A DNA stretch of 64,000 nt from Sinohyriopsis cumingii. Taxonomy: Eukaryota; Mollusca; Bivalvia; Unionida; Unionidae. The position numbers and the translations under genes were made by a program. Positions 1-9,197 of the stretch are shown here, in pieces. Each line of letters begins with the position of its first letter. Position 1 is the stretch's first letter. The stretch lies in assembly GCA_028554795.2 (NCBI GenBank), contig CM068831.1:67307982-67371981 (forward strand). Direction: 5' to 3'. A model generated the notes under the pieces. It did no database searches. It was given only the letters and a program-made list of their open reading frames with translations, and had not been told where the DNA came from.

Positions 1-2
1 AT

Positions 3-188
3 GTATGGATAATTCGCGATAAACGAGATCCTATAGTTAGAGAAAGAAAAAATGTGATTTTATCCGCGCGAAGTCGACCAGGATTATTAACAGGTATAGA
101 CAAACCGTATTATGCCAGATCTTACCCTGTTAGTGCTGTTGTTTATGGAATTTATCGGCTAAATGATAAACCAGATGTTAAAAATTAA
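3..188 (+). CDS. Partial open frame at left edge, unknown product
   Basis: An open frame enters from the left edge of the window and runs for about 60 codons, rich in Arg, Lys and Tyr. I do not recognise it. It sits directly before the polymerase-helicase region on the same strand, inside the Polinton-type element. It may be the C-terminal end of another element protein or an N-terminal piece of the replication region. Nothing in it identifies a domain. Confidence 0.4.
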   Translation, partial: VWIIRDKRDPIVRERKNVILSARSRPGLLTGIDKPYYARSYPVSAVVYGIYRLNDKPDVKN

Positions 189-189
189 C

Positions 190-2790
190 TTTAATGAAAG
201 TTTCTTCGGTAATTAATTGTGTAGATGAGCGAGTAATGGAACACTTGAAAAATGCAAAGCGCGGATCAGGCTTAACCGAATTAAGATTAACAAAAATAAA
301 CAATTGGGCCGAATCGGTTGTTAATGGCGCATCAATAACTGACGTGGCTGCGTTATCGTGTAAATTAAAATTTCCCATGGTAGTAAAAACTATCACAGGT
401 GAGATTTTATACGAATCAGCGTATAAATCACGAGGTGCTCCTATAGAAATTATCGATCATAATTCCCATGCTTGGTCAAGCGCGGTAACGATATTTCCTC
501 GAGATCGTGTTGTTAAATTCTATACCGCAGAATTATCTGCCGCAGATATTTCTGCGGAAGATTCTCTGTTGGATAATTCATTAAACATGTTTAAATTTAT
601 TCACGATATAAGTAAATCCGATCCTGTTTCAGTTTGGTTATTTAGCAGCGAAGATAAATATGATCAGTTTGTGCGACCTAATGGTGATATTTATCGAATA
701 AAATCATTACACGATTCAATGACAGAATTAATTGATAAATACTCGACAAGTTCTGAATTATTAACTAATTGTTTTACTGTTTCGTCTGTTGCTGCTCACG
801 CCGCTAGGGAGCAAAACTCATGGAGACCAACGCGAAATGAATTTCTCAAGAATATTCAGATGAGTTGCGTTGAATACGGTCATGGCGGATTATGGAACAC
901 CAAATACGATTACACAAATATGATATCTGTTGATATGGCAGCGTGTTATCCTGGAAGTTTTTTAGGATTAGGAGATTGCGGTAAATATTTTGCCAAATTC
1001 GGTCATCCAACAAACGAAATGACTCGTGTTGCGATTAACGGACCATTACCAGATTTTCCCTTAACGGGATTTGCTCGTGTTGTATCATTTAAATTTACTG
1101 AAAATCTGCATAAAATCTGCTACATTTGGTTTGGGAAGCATTTCTCGTGTCAACGCTGGGTTAACATAGCGCTGCTGCAATAAATGTTAGATTCAGCCAT
1201 GTTAACTTCGCTAACGGTTAGTGAGGCGATTATTTTGTATAAAAAACAAACAACAGTTTGGCTGCCAACACGCGACGAAAACGCAAAAGATTTAGGTAGA
1301 AAAATTATAGGTAAATTCACTCAAGGTGGCGCTTATGATCATAAACGACATCACTCTAGATTAATTATGGATGACGCTGAGTTAGATTTTATAATTGCCG
1401 ATACAACGTCGAAAGGTACATTCTGTAATCGCGAAAATATTTACGTCAATGATATGAAAATTGGTACCGTAGTTAACTATGTTGAGGGAGAATCACCGCA
1501 GTATACGCATTTAAGATCTTCAATGCTAGCTTATGTAAGTATAAATTTACTTTCAATGATAAATAAATTTCCTAAATACGCGGTTACAGTAGCAACAGAT
1601 TCATTTTATATCGACGAAAAACACGCATCATTGTTAGAAAATTTAACCGGAGATGGTAGTTGGGGTACTTGGAGAATAAAGAATGAAAATATTTTAAACT
1701 ATACGTTATCTGATGATGTTGCTGATGCTGATGAATATCATACAAATACAATGCCAGATATCTCTGTAGCGCCATCTGTTTATGATCCTATTTCTCGACA
1801 TAAATTCGTATACATAAACGGACCAGGTGGCAGCGGAAAAACAACACGAACTATCGAATTATTAAAAAACTCTGATTTAATCGTATTAACGCCGACACAC
1901 AGATTAGCAAAAGAAATGAAACAGCGCGGCGTTGCTTCTTGCACCTATCACAGCTTTTTCAAATATAGCGGAGGCGCATGGAATTGTTCGAGGATGGGAG
2001 AAAAATATATAAACAAAAATATAATTATCGATGAAGTTTGCACAATAAATCTAACAACATTAAAATTATTCCTTGAGTTTTTATCGACAAAAAATACCGC
2101 CGTGATAATGTGTGGCGATCACGGTCAACCAAACCCTATTGATGGAGAATCACCGCATAATTGGTTAAAAAGTTTTGTTGATTATTACGATGAGGTTGAT
2201 ACTGATTATAGATCTTTAGATGGATCACTAACTGAATTTAAGAAATTAATTCGACTACAACCAGATCAAATTCAATGTGACGTTATGAGAAAAAAAATTG
2301 ATGAAACGTCAATGAAAGATTTTCTAAATTTATGGCAGCCTAATCATTTAGTTGTTGCTAGCAGAAAAATAATCCGTGATGATCTTCAACAGAAGCTTTT
2401 ACAACATCATCGAGAGAAATTTCCAACACTACCTGTACCTTTATGTTATCGACCGATTGATACGCGACGACAAAATATTGATGTAATTTTACCAGGAGGA
2501 GAAATAAAAAATTTAGTTTTAAATGATATTGTTCCTGTTGATATTAATCTCGTTAATGACGCGTTAAGTGCTGAAAAATCTCCGTGGAAATTAGGATACG
2601 CCATGACGATACATTCATCACAAGGATTAACTATCGATAATATTGTTTGGATTATTGATGACCGAATTATGTGGTCAAATTTAGTTTTTTTTAGCTGTAT
2701 CAAGAGTTAGAAAATTATCTCAATTACGACGAATTGTTCTTGATGAATCGATAATTAATGACGAAACGAAAATATAATTAAGAAAAAAAT
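190..2790 (+). pseudogene. Replication region: B-family DNA polymerase-like part followed by SF1 helicase (fossil)
   Basis: The first part carries a palm-like motif A (DMAACYP, near base 940) and, further on, a motif C-like VATDSFYI (near base 1,600). These are the metal-binding aspartate motifs expected of B-family DNA polymerases, although the match is distant. Downstream comes a superfamily-1 helicase: Walker A GPGGSGKTTR (near 1,825), Walker B IIIDEV (near 2,020), a motif III-like CGDHGQPNP (near 2,115) and a C-terminal motif with HSSQG (near 2,610). This arrangement should copy the element DNA and unwind it in the nucleus. Close coupling of a polymerase to an SF1 helicase is not the usual Polinton arrangement, where a protein-primed PolB stands alone. 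The region is degraded by a small number of breaks and is not functional as it stands. Polymerase family assignment is an inference from two motifs; the helicase call is firmer. Confidence 0.68.
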
Positions 2791-2853
2791 ATTTAGCTAT
2801 AATCGATACGACAAGAAAATAACTACCAATCTGACCTTGATGTAGATTTCATA

Positions 2854-3030
2854 ATGATGCTTCGACGAGAACAAAATAATCATTGCGCGATTTGTAATTG
2901 CGTAATGGCGTGGCAATATCAGAAAAATGATCCTCGACAATTTACCGTTAACAGGAAAAATAACAATATCGGTCATTTACGAAGCAACGTTACTTTGGCG
3001 TGTCTGGAGTGCAATAGACGTGTTATCTAA
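2854..3030 (+). CDS. Small HNH/zinc-finger-like frame of the element
   Basis: A frame of 58 residues, too short for most gene finders. It shows CAIC (residues 11-14), a TVNRKN stretch, GH (40-41), N45 and CLECN (50-54). The two CxxC pairs around a central Asn/His region, ending in C-x2-C-N, match the zinc-stabilised core of HNH nucleases and related zinc fingers. It lies just after the helicase region on the same strand and its last bases overlap the convergent integrase frame (stop at 3,023). It could be a stand-alone nuclease, or the tail domain of a larger protein. The start codon is one of two adjacent ATGs and is a guess; the frame is open upstream. Confidence 0.5.
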   Translation: MMLRREQNNHCAICNCVMAWQYQKNDPRQFTVNRKNNNIGHLRSNVTLACLECNRRVI

Positions 3031-3994
3031 GTGATTTTGGTGGCAATTGAGTATCAGGAGGAATTACTTGTAATTCTTCACGAGTAAAACCGCGTTGAGG
3101 CGCCAACGAATCAAGAATATAAATCGCAGGTCTTCCTGACGATCTTGTTACGCCAGATATTTTATGTGATGTTACGCTCCAATTTGGGTCAGTTTCTCTT
3201 TTTCGGCCACCTTCAGCCTCGCCTTGCTTATATAAATATCTAACGATGATACTACCTAGCACAGGTTGTTTTGAAAAATCACGCCTAATTATTGGTATAT
3301 TTGATTTTGTGATCGCCACAGCTGGCTTCATCTTTATTGTTCGTGTTTTTTCATTTTTAATCGCATTAATAACTTCAGGTAACCTTGATACCCATTCCTT
3401 GGATCGTTCGTCTGAGATAAATTCTTTCGCGTATTGATATCCAAATAATCGCTCAGCTAATGTTTTGTTAAATCTTTCAACAATTGCCTGATTTTTGTGA
3501 AGTCCAGCACCACCTCGTCGTATATTTGTGTTATTTTTTTTCATTAGCGATAAAACAGCACCAAAAAATTCTCTACCTGGATCAACCTGAAGTAAATTTG
3601 GCCAGGTTAGTGGTCCTTGTTGATAAATTCTGCTAAATGCGTTTGCTACCTCGTTAGCTGTTTTAGTTGCTAACGGTTCAGCTTCTTTGTATCTGCTAGC
3701 GATATCTACAATAGTTAAAACGTATTTGTAAGTTTTACCGTTAACGGTATCGTGAGGCAAAAACATTATATCGGCCTGATGACCTCCGTTAGGTACACTA
3801 ACGTCAAAATGCGCGTGCTCAGTTTTCTTAGGCGGAGGAAGATAAATTTGCCAAACTGCTTGTTTAGATAGCCAGGATGCCGCTACATGATTTTTTACTT
3901 TAGCAGCCTTGGCAAGTTTGGCAATTGCTGCTTTTCCTCGCCAAAATCCACGAGGAGAATAATATATTAACTCCATATTAATTACCTTCGCCAA
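3023..3994 (-). CDS. Polinton-type DDE (retroviral-like) integrase
   Basis: 323 residues, apparently whole. This enzyme inserts the element DNA into the host chromosome by strand transfer. The N-terminus has a WL-x4-VWQIYLP segment typical of Polinton integrases. The catalytic triad is readable: D75 (QADIMF), D138 (LLQVDPG) and E173 (AIVERFN), with 34 residues between D138 and E173, the classic D,D35E spacing. The core also has the VLTIVDIASRY strand. The C-terminal third resembles the SH3/chromo-like tail of these enzymes, ending near GFTREELQVIPP. It is transcribed leftward, overlaps the next leftward frame (PLA2-like) by 17 bases, and converges on the HNH-like frame. Confidence 0.9.
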   Translation of the reverse strand: MAKVINMELIYYSPRGFWRGKAAIAKLAKAAKVKNHVAASWLSKQAVWQIYLPPPKKTEHAHFDVSVPNGGHQADIMFLPHDTVNGKTYKYVLTIVDIASRYKEAEPLATKTANEVANAFSRIYQQGPLTWPNLLQVDPGREFFGAVLSLMKKNNTNIRRGGAGLHKNQAIVERFNKTLAERLFGYQYAKEFISDERSKEWVSRLPEVINAIKNEKTRTIKMKPAVAITKSNIPIIRRDFSKQPVLGSIIVRYLYKQGEAEGGRKRETDPNWSVTSHKISGVTRSSGRPAIYILDSLAPQRGFTREELQVIPPDTQLPPKSLR

Positions 3995-4304
3995 ATATTA
4001 ATTTGCCTTTCATTGCTGTCTTAATTAACCATGAAGCTAATTTTTCTTTGAAAGTTTTATCAGGGATGGAATTTAATGCGTGAAGTAATTTTACATCAGC
4101 TATATGTCTCTGCGCTAAATCTCCGCTACGATAAGCAAAATCATGAGCATAACTCGCGCCATCAATAGCATTTACCGGAATTTCACCCTTTTTCGGATTA
4201 TTATTGTTATCGAGTCTAAGATCAAGCCGTGTACCAGGACCGCAATAATTATAACTAGGCAAATGTTTTTCTCCAGGATATTTTGCCCAAGGTAATCCAG
4301 GCAA
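3978..4304 (-). CDS. Phospholipase A2-like protein of the element
   Basis: 108 residues. YCGPGT (20-25) matches the calcium-binding loop and HDFAY (54-58) the catalytic His-Asp helix of parvovirus-type secreted PLA2 folds. In parvoviruses this domain lets particles escape the endosome, and PLA2-like domains recur in adintovirus and Polinton virion proteins (family knowledge). Presence here therefore hints that the element once made particles. It overlaps the integrase frame by 17 bases and sits directly downstream of the small zinc-ribbon frame, so the three may have been expressed together leftward. The start used is the first Met of the open stretch and is uncertain. Confidence 0.72.
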   Translation of the reverse strand: MPGLPWAKYPGEKHLPSYNYCGPGTRLDLRLDNNNNPKKGEIPVNAIDGASYAHDFAYRSGDLAQRHIADVKLLHALNSIPDKTFKEKLASWLIKTAMKGKLIFGEGN

Positions 4305-4309
4305 TGATG

Positions 4310-4483
4310 TTAATCCTGCGGCAATGTCACCGCCATGTCTTTTTTTTTCGAGATAAATCTAAACTTCTTTGTTCCGCATATTTCACACTTGCCTGTCATC
4401 GCTGATCTGCCGTTACGTGTTGTTACCTCATTTACATCTAATGTTGGAGTATGCGAGCGACATTTAACACAATATAAATCCAT
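4310..4483 (-). CDS. Small zinc-ribbon-like frame of the element
   Basis: 57 residues, too short for most gene finders. CVKC (residues 5-8) and CEIC (33-36) form two zinc knuckles, with NGR (24-26) and an aromatic/basic FRFI stretch after the second pair. The pattern resembles small zinc-ribbon proteins of the DUF5679 type, found in large DNA viruses and related elements (recalled from family knowledge, not searched). It lies immediately upstream of the PLA2-like frame on the same strand and is divergent from the ATPase, whose ATG is 17 bases to the right. Confidence 0.55.
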   Translation of the reverse strand: MDLYCVKCRSHTPTLDVNEVTTRNGRSAMTGKCEICGTKKFRFISKKKDMAVTLPQD

Positions 4484-4499
4484 GAAATATTAATATATC

Positions 4500-5156
4500 A
4501 TGAATGTAATTGATTTTTTGGCTACAAAAAAGCGCGAGCAAGTGAAGCATCACGCGGCATTACCAAACTCAATCAGGATGATAATAATCGGGCCATCAGG
4601 TTCTGGTAAAACCCAATTGTTGCTAAATCTGATAATGAGATCGCTAAAATGGGATAAATTATATTTAGTTGCCCCGTCTGTTGACGATCAGCGCTGTTAT
4701 CAGGTTCTTAAAGATTTTAGCGATAATACGTCAGAAATTAGTGATAATATCATTGAATTTATCACAGATATTGATGAAGCGCCATCTGTTGATGATCTTG
4801 ATGGAGAAATTAATAATTTAGTCGTGTATGATGACGTTATCTTAGACAAACAAGCAAATCCAGCCAGGATATTTTCCCGTGGGCGACACAAAAACACGGA
4901 TGTTATTTATGTAACGCAGAGATACACGCAAATACCAAAGGTAATTAGAGATAATTGTAATATTTTAGCGGTATTTAACGGAGTTGACACGCACACGTTA
5001 AGGAATATTCACCAAACCTGGTGCAACGGCGATATGGATATTACAAAATTTAAAAATCTGTTTAGTCGCGCTCAATCGACACCGCACGGATTTATAACGA
5101 TAAATTTACATGATCCACGATCACGATGTCGAGTCGGGCTTGACCAAATATTTTAA
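4500..5156 (+). CDS. A32-like genome-packaging ATPase
   Basis: 218 residues, apparently whole. FtsK/HerA-superfamily ATPases of the poxvirus A32 type pump viral DNA into capsids. Walker A is GPSGSGKTQ (31-39), Walker B is VVYDDV (108-113), and the downstream RQ/YVTQR stretch (about residue 130-142) fits the sensor region. The length is normal for Polinton and adintovirus ATPases. It is the last gene before the right terminal region and diverges from the zinc-ribbon, PLA2 and integrase frames. With the integrase it gives the strongest evidence for a Polinton-type element, and implies a packaging stage in its past. Confidence 0.85.
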   Translation: MNVIDFLATKKREQVKHHAALPNSIRMIIIGPSGSGKTQLLLNLIMRSLKWDKLYLVAPSVDDQRCYQVLKDFSDNTSEISDNIIEFITDIDEAPSVDDLDGEINNLVVYDDVILDKQANPARIFSRGRHKNTDVIYVTQRYTQIPKVIRDNCNILAVFNGVDTHTLRNIHQTWCNGDMDITKFKNLFSRAQSTPHGFITINLHDPRSRCRVGLDQIF

Positions 5157-5390
5157 CAATTGTAAGGCAGCAGAGAGGCTGAGACCATAATACGGGGCTT
5201 AATTAACGAAACAAAATTTGCCTGCACGGGTATATTTTTATGACACACTATGTCACGCATCAAGGTTTTTATCAAAAATAACGTCCCGTGGCAGCCTTTA
5301 TTTTTGAAATTGGGGCCTTTCTACGTAGAGTTTCTTGTAGAAGCCTTTATTTTGGCGAACGGCCCTGGTCTGTTTAGCCTCTCTGCTGCT
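5157..5390. repeat. Foldback terminal region of the Polinton-type element
   Basis: Two 14-bp arms, 5,167-5,180 (gcagcagagaggct) and 5,376-5,389, are perfect inverted copies. A weaker inner pair lies near 5,219-5,230 and 5,283-5,296 (TGCACGGG against CCCGTGGCA) and there is a small TGACA-x5-TGTCA hairpin near 5,239. Short direct copies of a GCCTTTATTTT motif occur near 5,295 and 5,343. The outer end reads ...CTCTGCTGCT, so the inward-reading terminus starts AGCAGCAG; Polinton ends commonly start with AG. The left terminal repeat lies outside the window, so a true long terminal inverted repeat cannot be tested. Confidence 0.65.
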
Positions 5391-7665
5391 TTACTTTCAT
5401 AGATCTTATCATCAACTCGTCTACCTCCAAGTTTCTCTATATTTTCGTTTCCTTTTTATCCAGCGCGAAAACTGTCCTGTTGTTACCTTTTGATCTTGTT
5501 TTTCCAGGCCAGTAATTTATATGTTGAAATCATTCATCTTTTTATATCTCTTGATAGCTCAAGTTCAAATTAAAAGTGTCTGAATTATCCTGATATTTTT
5601 TAATTCCTTTTTTACATTTATTATTTCGTGGCCGAAAACATATATCTCTGTTTATCTTCGATTCGTTCCGTTGTATTTATTATGCAAGGTGAAGAGAATC
5701 ATCTGCTCTTAATCTTGTCGATTGTATGACCTGAATAGTGTTCGACAAAGAACTGAATTTCTATTTTGACATGTCTTCAGCTTCTGAAATTGTTCTGCTC
5801 TTCTAAATCAATTTCTACAGTTCTGCGTTGTAAGTAAGGTCGTCAAGTAGTGAGGAAAATGACGATCTTAGTTTGTTTTTATTTCGCATATAGAAAAGTG
5901 GTTCTGTTCTACGATATAAGATATGGAGGCGGTTTTGGTTTAACAGAGTATAAAGGATGGTAGACCAGCATTGTTTTTGAGGGGTGTGGGTAGGTTGTGG
6001 TTTGGATATGGTATTTATCACAGAGTACAGAAGTCGTTTCTTGCTTTTTTTTGTATGATGTTGCAATGAAAGTGACCACAATCTTTTTTCGGAGCTTTTT
6101 ATCGTGTCGTTGTAGCAGTAAGGAAAGTGGTTCTATCCTTATGTAAGTACAATAGTGTTGTCTTGATGTTGTTCTTGTCGTTGTTTGTTTCTTTTTCACA
6201 TACTAGTACGATAAATTAGGTGTGCCAGTCCTTACCATTTAAATATAGCTAAAAACCACGTTCTCTTTTATTTTCCTCTACTTTTACCAAGTTTTTCTCC
6301 AACATGCAGTAAAGTGATTATAAGCAGTGCTGCTTTCAGACCACACTACTATTTTAAAACAAAAACACTTTGAAAATAAATAACACTGGTGCGTTTTTAT
6401 TTTGGTTATTAAAATGGTTGATATTTTACATCAAATGCCTCATTTGGATAAGGTTCACTATTAAACATATATAAAAAATAACCGACCTGTGTTTTCATTT
6501 CGTACGATATGGTGTCATTTATGATTCTGATAATTACTGTTACTCCATGTTTATTTCAATCACGGTGACCTATGCTACCTCTCAAAAAATTGCTACAAAA
6601 TAGGTTTTAAAATCTAGATGGAGGAATAACCTAAAGGTGTGTACAATTCTTTTCTCCAGAATAAACTGCAATTCAGTCCTATGTAAACCCATATACTATA
6701 ATGATGCCAGCATTGACGAAACTAGTTCTACTTGCCTCATCAATATTACAGTGATTTACGTTTGATAATTATACATCTTTCAACATGAATATCTTCTAGC
6801 TGTAACTTATTTGACTCTCTTACGTGATATTGCCATAACAATAACATCTGAAACGAGAACTCCACATGAAATAGATGTAGACCAACATTTCATTGTCAAT
6901 AACGAAATACACATGTGCCGAGGTGGCGTTAGTGTTTACTCTTATTTTGATACACTCACCACAAAAATGTAATGGTATGTCCCTTGCACTTGTGATCTTC
7001 TTCACTAAAAAAGGGATCACAACCAACGAGGCTCAGAAAATTTTACATTTTCTGCATATGCAGATAATAAAGTATGAATAACAACAAAGTAATTTGTGAT
7101 ACGATGTGTGCAAAAGGCGACATAGTCAATATAATCCATAATTCATATAAAATGGTCTTTTGCATAAATGACTTAATACATAAATGAAATAATGACTAAA
7201 TAAAACTGTGCACATAAATCATCGGGGAGAGACACACAGACAGACAAAAATCTCGACGGCAAGAGAAGATAATCTTATTTGGAATGACAAATTCACATAT
7301 TGATAAAGGTATTTTAAAGTTCTTAAATTTTCATTTTGGGGGTAATTCTAGAAATTTGTACATGCTTGGTTTCTAGCAACGATAGGGACCAATATACGAT
7401 GGTCTATGTGAGAGGTATAGAGGACAGATTACGACAAAACTATATCACATTCGTTCTCATTATTTACGCACAGCTCAAACATTTGTTGATGTTATTATTT
7501 TCCTAATTGTCTACCAGTCTCGATATTTAAAGGTTTGATGAAACCCTCAAGTAACATAAATATTTTCTGTGACTGGCATTAACAATTATGCCAAGATACG
7601 AAGTGGTATTAAACATATCTTTTAAGGTTTCTACCTTGAGAAAGTTATTTTCGAAGCAGTTAAGT
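5391..7665 (+). repeat. Array unit 0: truncated block A (A1)
   Basis: Colinear with 53,168-55,427 (A4) from its first base, with small indels. Its left part is cut off by the Polinton-type insertion and its right end switches abruptly to block B at about 7,670. A1 and A4 share a segment (7,390-7,660; 55,160-55,427) that is missing from A2 and A3, so they form one subtype. No coding gene is supported. Confidence 0.85.
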
Positions 7666-9116
7666 TGTATCGAAGCTGATATCATTTTGAATGGGGAAAC
7701 AGTACTATCTCTTTTAGATGTATTTCATGTGCTTAGCACTTATATGAACAGCCACGAATAACAATATTATGTCTATCGCACACTCGAACTTGGTAATATA
7801 TAGCTGGTTAAATATATAGAACAGTGCACATGCGATTGCTTGACAATCAAACTAAGATAGGGGATAAGAAACATTTAAATGCCTCAAGACAATGTTTTCT
7901 TTACTCTACGGGAGGTGACGTTATTACAAAAACCTCATTTTAGTTGGGATGGTTGGCAGCCGTTGATTTGGTTTATACTAAGTTAGGGCTATCTGTGTAT
8001 CTGACACGTCTACATTACTGTTACAGGAACTAATTACGAAAGTAAGTCTACGTTTTGTACTGATTGATTTTAAAAATGACTAATGAATATCCGACTTCGT
8101 TTCTTCTTTCAACTTTGATCGAAAAATCATTATCTTTACCCAACATTCAGAAAGCTAAAATACTCAAAAGCCCACGAATACCTATCCCTACATAAATATC
8201 GCGATCAAATACATTCTGATATCAAACAGGAATATACTCAGAAATTGCAAGAATATGGTCGTGTACCACGGTTATTCAGATTTTACCATATGCGCATGTC
8301 CCATTTTGGAACCCTTGGTGGTTGTGAGCCTCTTTTTCAGTGTAAAGTTCAGTTCAGCCCCTTGTTCGTTGATCAATATCACAAGTATAATGGACCTACC
8401 ATTATTTTTCGTGGATGGGATGAGTGTGTCATAATAATAGATAAAGCTAAGGCCATCTCGTGCAAGGAGACTTTAAGTCAGGGTAGGTAATATTGTAAAC
8501 GGAGATTGCCCTGGGGCGTGTGTGAAACACTGTGTCAGCAATGCAGTTATTGGACAATGGTTATTATGAGATCCTAGATAATAGCATGTCCTTTATGTAA
8601 AATATATTCTGAGGCGAGTGAGTCAGTTGAATATGAATCTTGTGTATTCGTTTCATATTTAAATTACTGCAATTTCCTTGTTCGGTGCAGAAACTAGTGA
8701 AAAACAGGTCCGTTTTGGGCTCATTGAATTGACATCTGCACTAGCAGACTTGGAGTGAATGCTGTTGATTTTTTAACAAGCGCTTGCACTGGGCCCGTGA
8801 CTGAATAGAAACAATATTTTCTTTGATCTTTGTTGTAGGATAGAATTGAAATACATTTAGACATAACTATCTGTATTCTTTTATCTTCAAATATTAACTG
8901 TTCGTCATCTATTTACTTCAAAGAGAACACATAACATCAGCTCCCGGCGTAAGATCCAACGAAAGGTAGTGATCTACGTCGCTCAAAAAAAAGTACATCA
9001 CAGTTTACGTAAAAATGTTTATCTAGAACGTGAAACGCCAGTACGTTTCTTTCCATGTAAAGATGTAAATGTACGCAAAGATCAAAAATATATCAGTAAA
9101 GCTTTCGACAGCTCTA

Positions 9117-9158
9117 TGGTGGTGTTGGTGGTGGTGGTGTGTGTGTGTGTGAGAGAGA

Positions 9159-9196
<38 letters not shown>
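9117..9196 (+). repeat. (GGT)n/(GT)n microsatellite in B1
   Basis: A GGT tract passing into GT, interrupted by GAGAGAGAGTCT, then a long GT run. The counterpart in B3 (56,782-56,836) is mostly GGT; B2 has only a short GT-like remnant near 27,070. It marks repeat-length change after duplication. Confidence 0.95.

Positions 9197-9197
<1 letters not shown>

Larger units (their letters stand above)
1..5390. mobile_element. Polinton/Maverick-type element, right part (fossil; left end outside window)
   Basis: This is the right-hand part of a large self-synthesising DNA transposon or virus-like element. Seen: a retroviral-type DDE integrase, an A32-like packaging ATPase, a B-family-polymerase-like region with an SF1 helicase, a phospholipase-A2-like frame, and a foldback terminal region. 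Integrase, ATPase and polymerase together are the hallmark set of Polintons and adintoviruses (family knowledge). No capsid gene is visible; capsid genes, if kept, would lie left of the window. The right edge is sharp: from 5,391 the sequence becomes colinear with the array copy beginning at 53,168, which has no insert. The insertion is therefore younger than the array duplication. The copy is broken, apparently by only a few breaks, all in the replication region; integrase, ATPase and PLA2 frames look whole. Polintons usually make 6-bp target duplications, so bases 5,391-5,396 are the expected right copy, but the left copy is out of view. Confidence 0.88.

Noticed and set aside
1-5390. Possibility of a free virus or bacterial contaminant contig
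   Set aside because: The right edge joins array sequence at a site that exists unoccupied in the same window, so the element is integrated in the eukaryotic chromosome.
8245-8490. 81-codon frame in B1 beginning MQEYGRVPRLF
   Set aside because: The corresponding stretches in B2, B3 and unit 3 do not keep the frame; no domain recognised.
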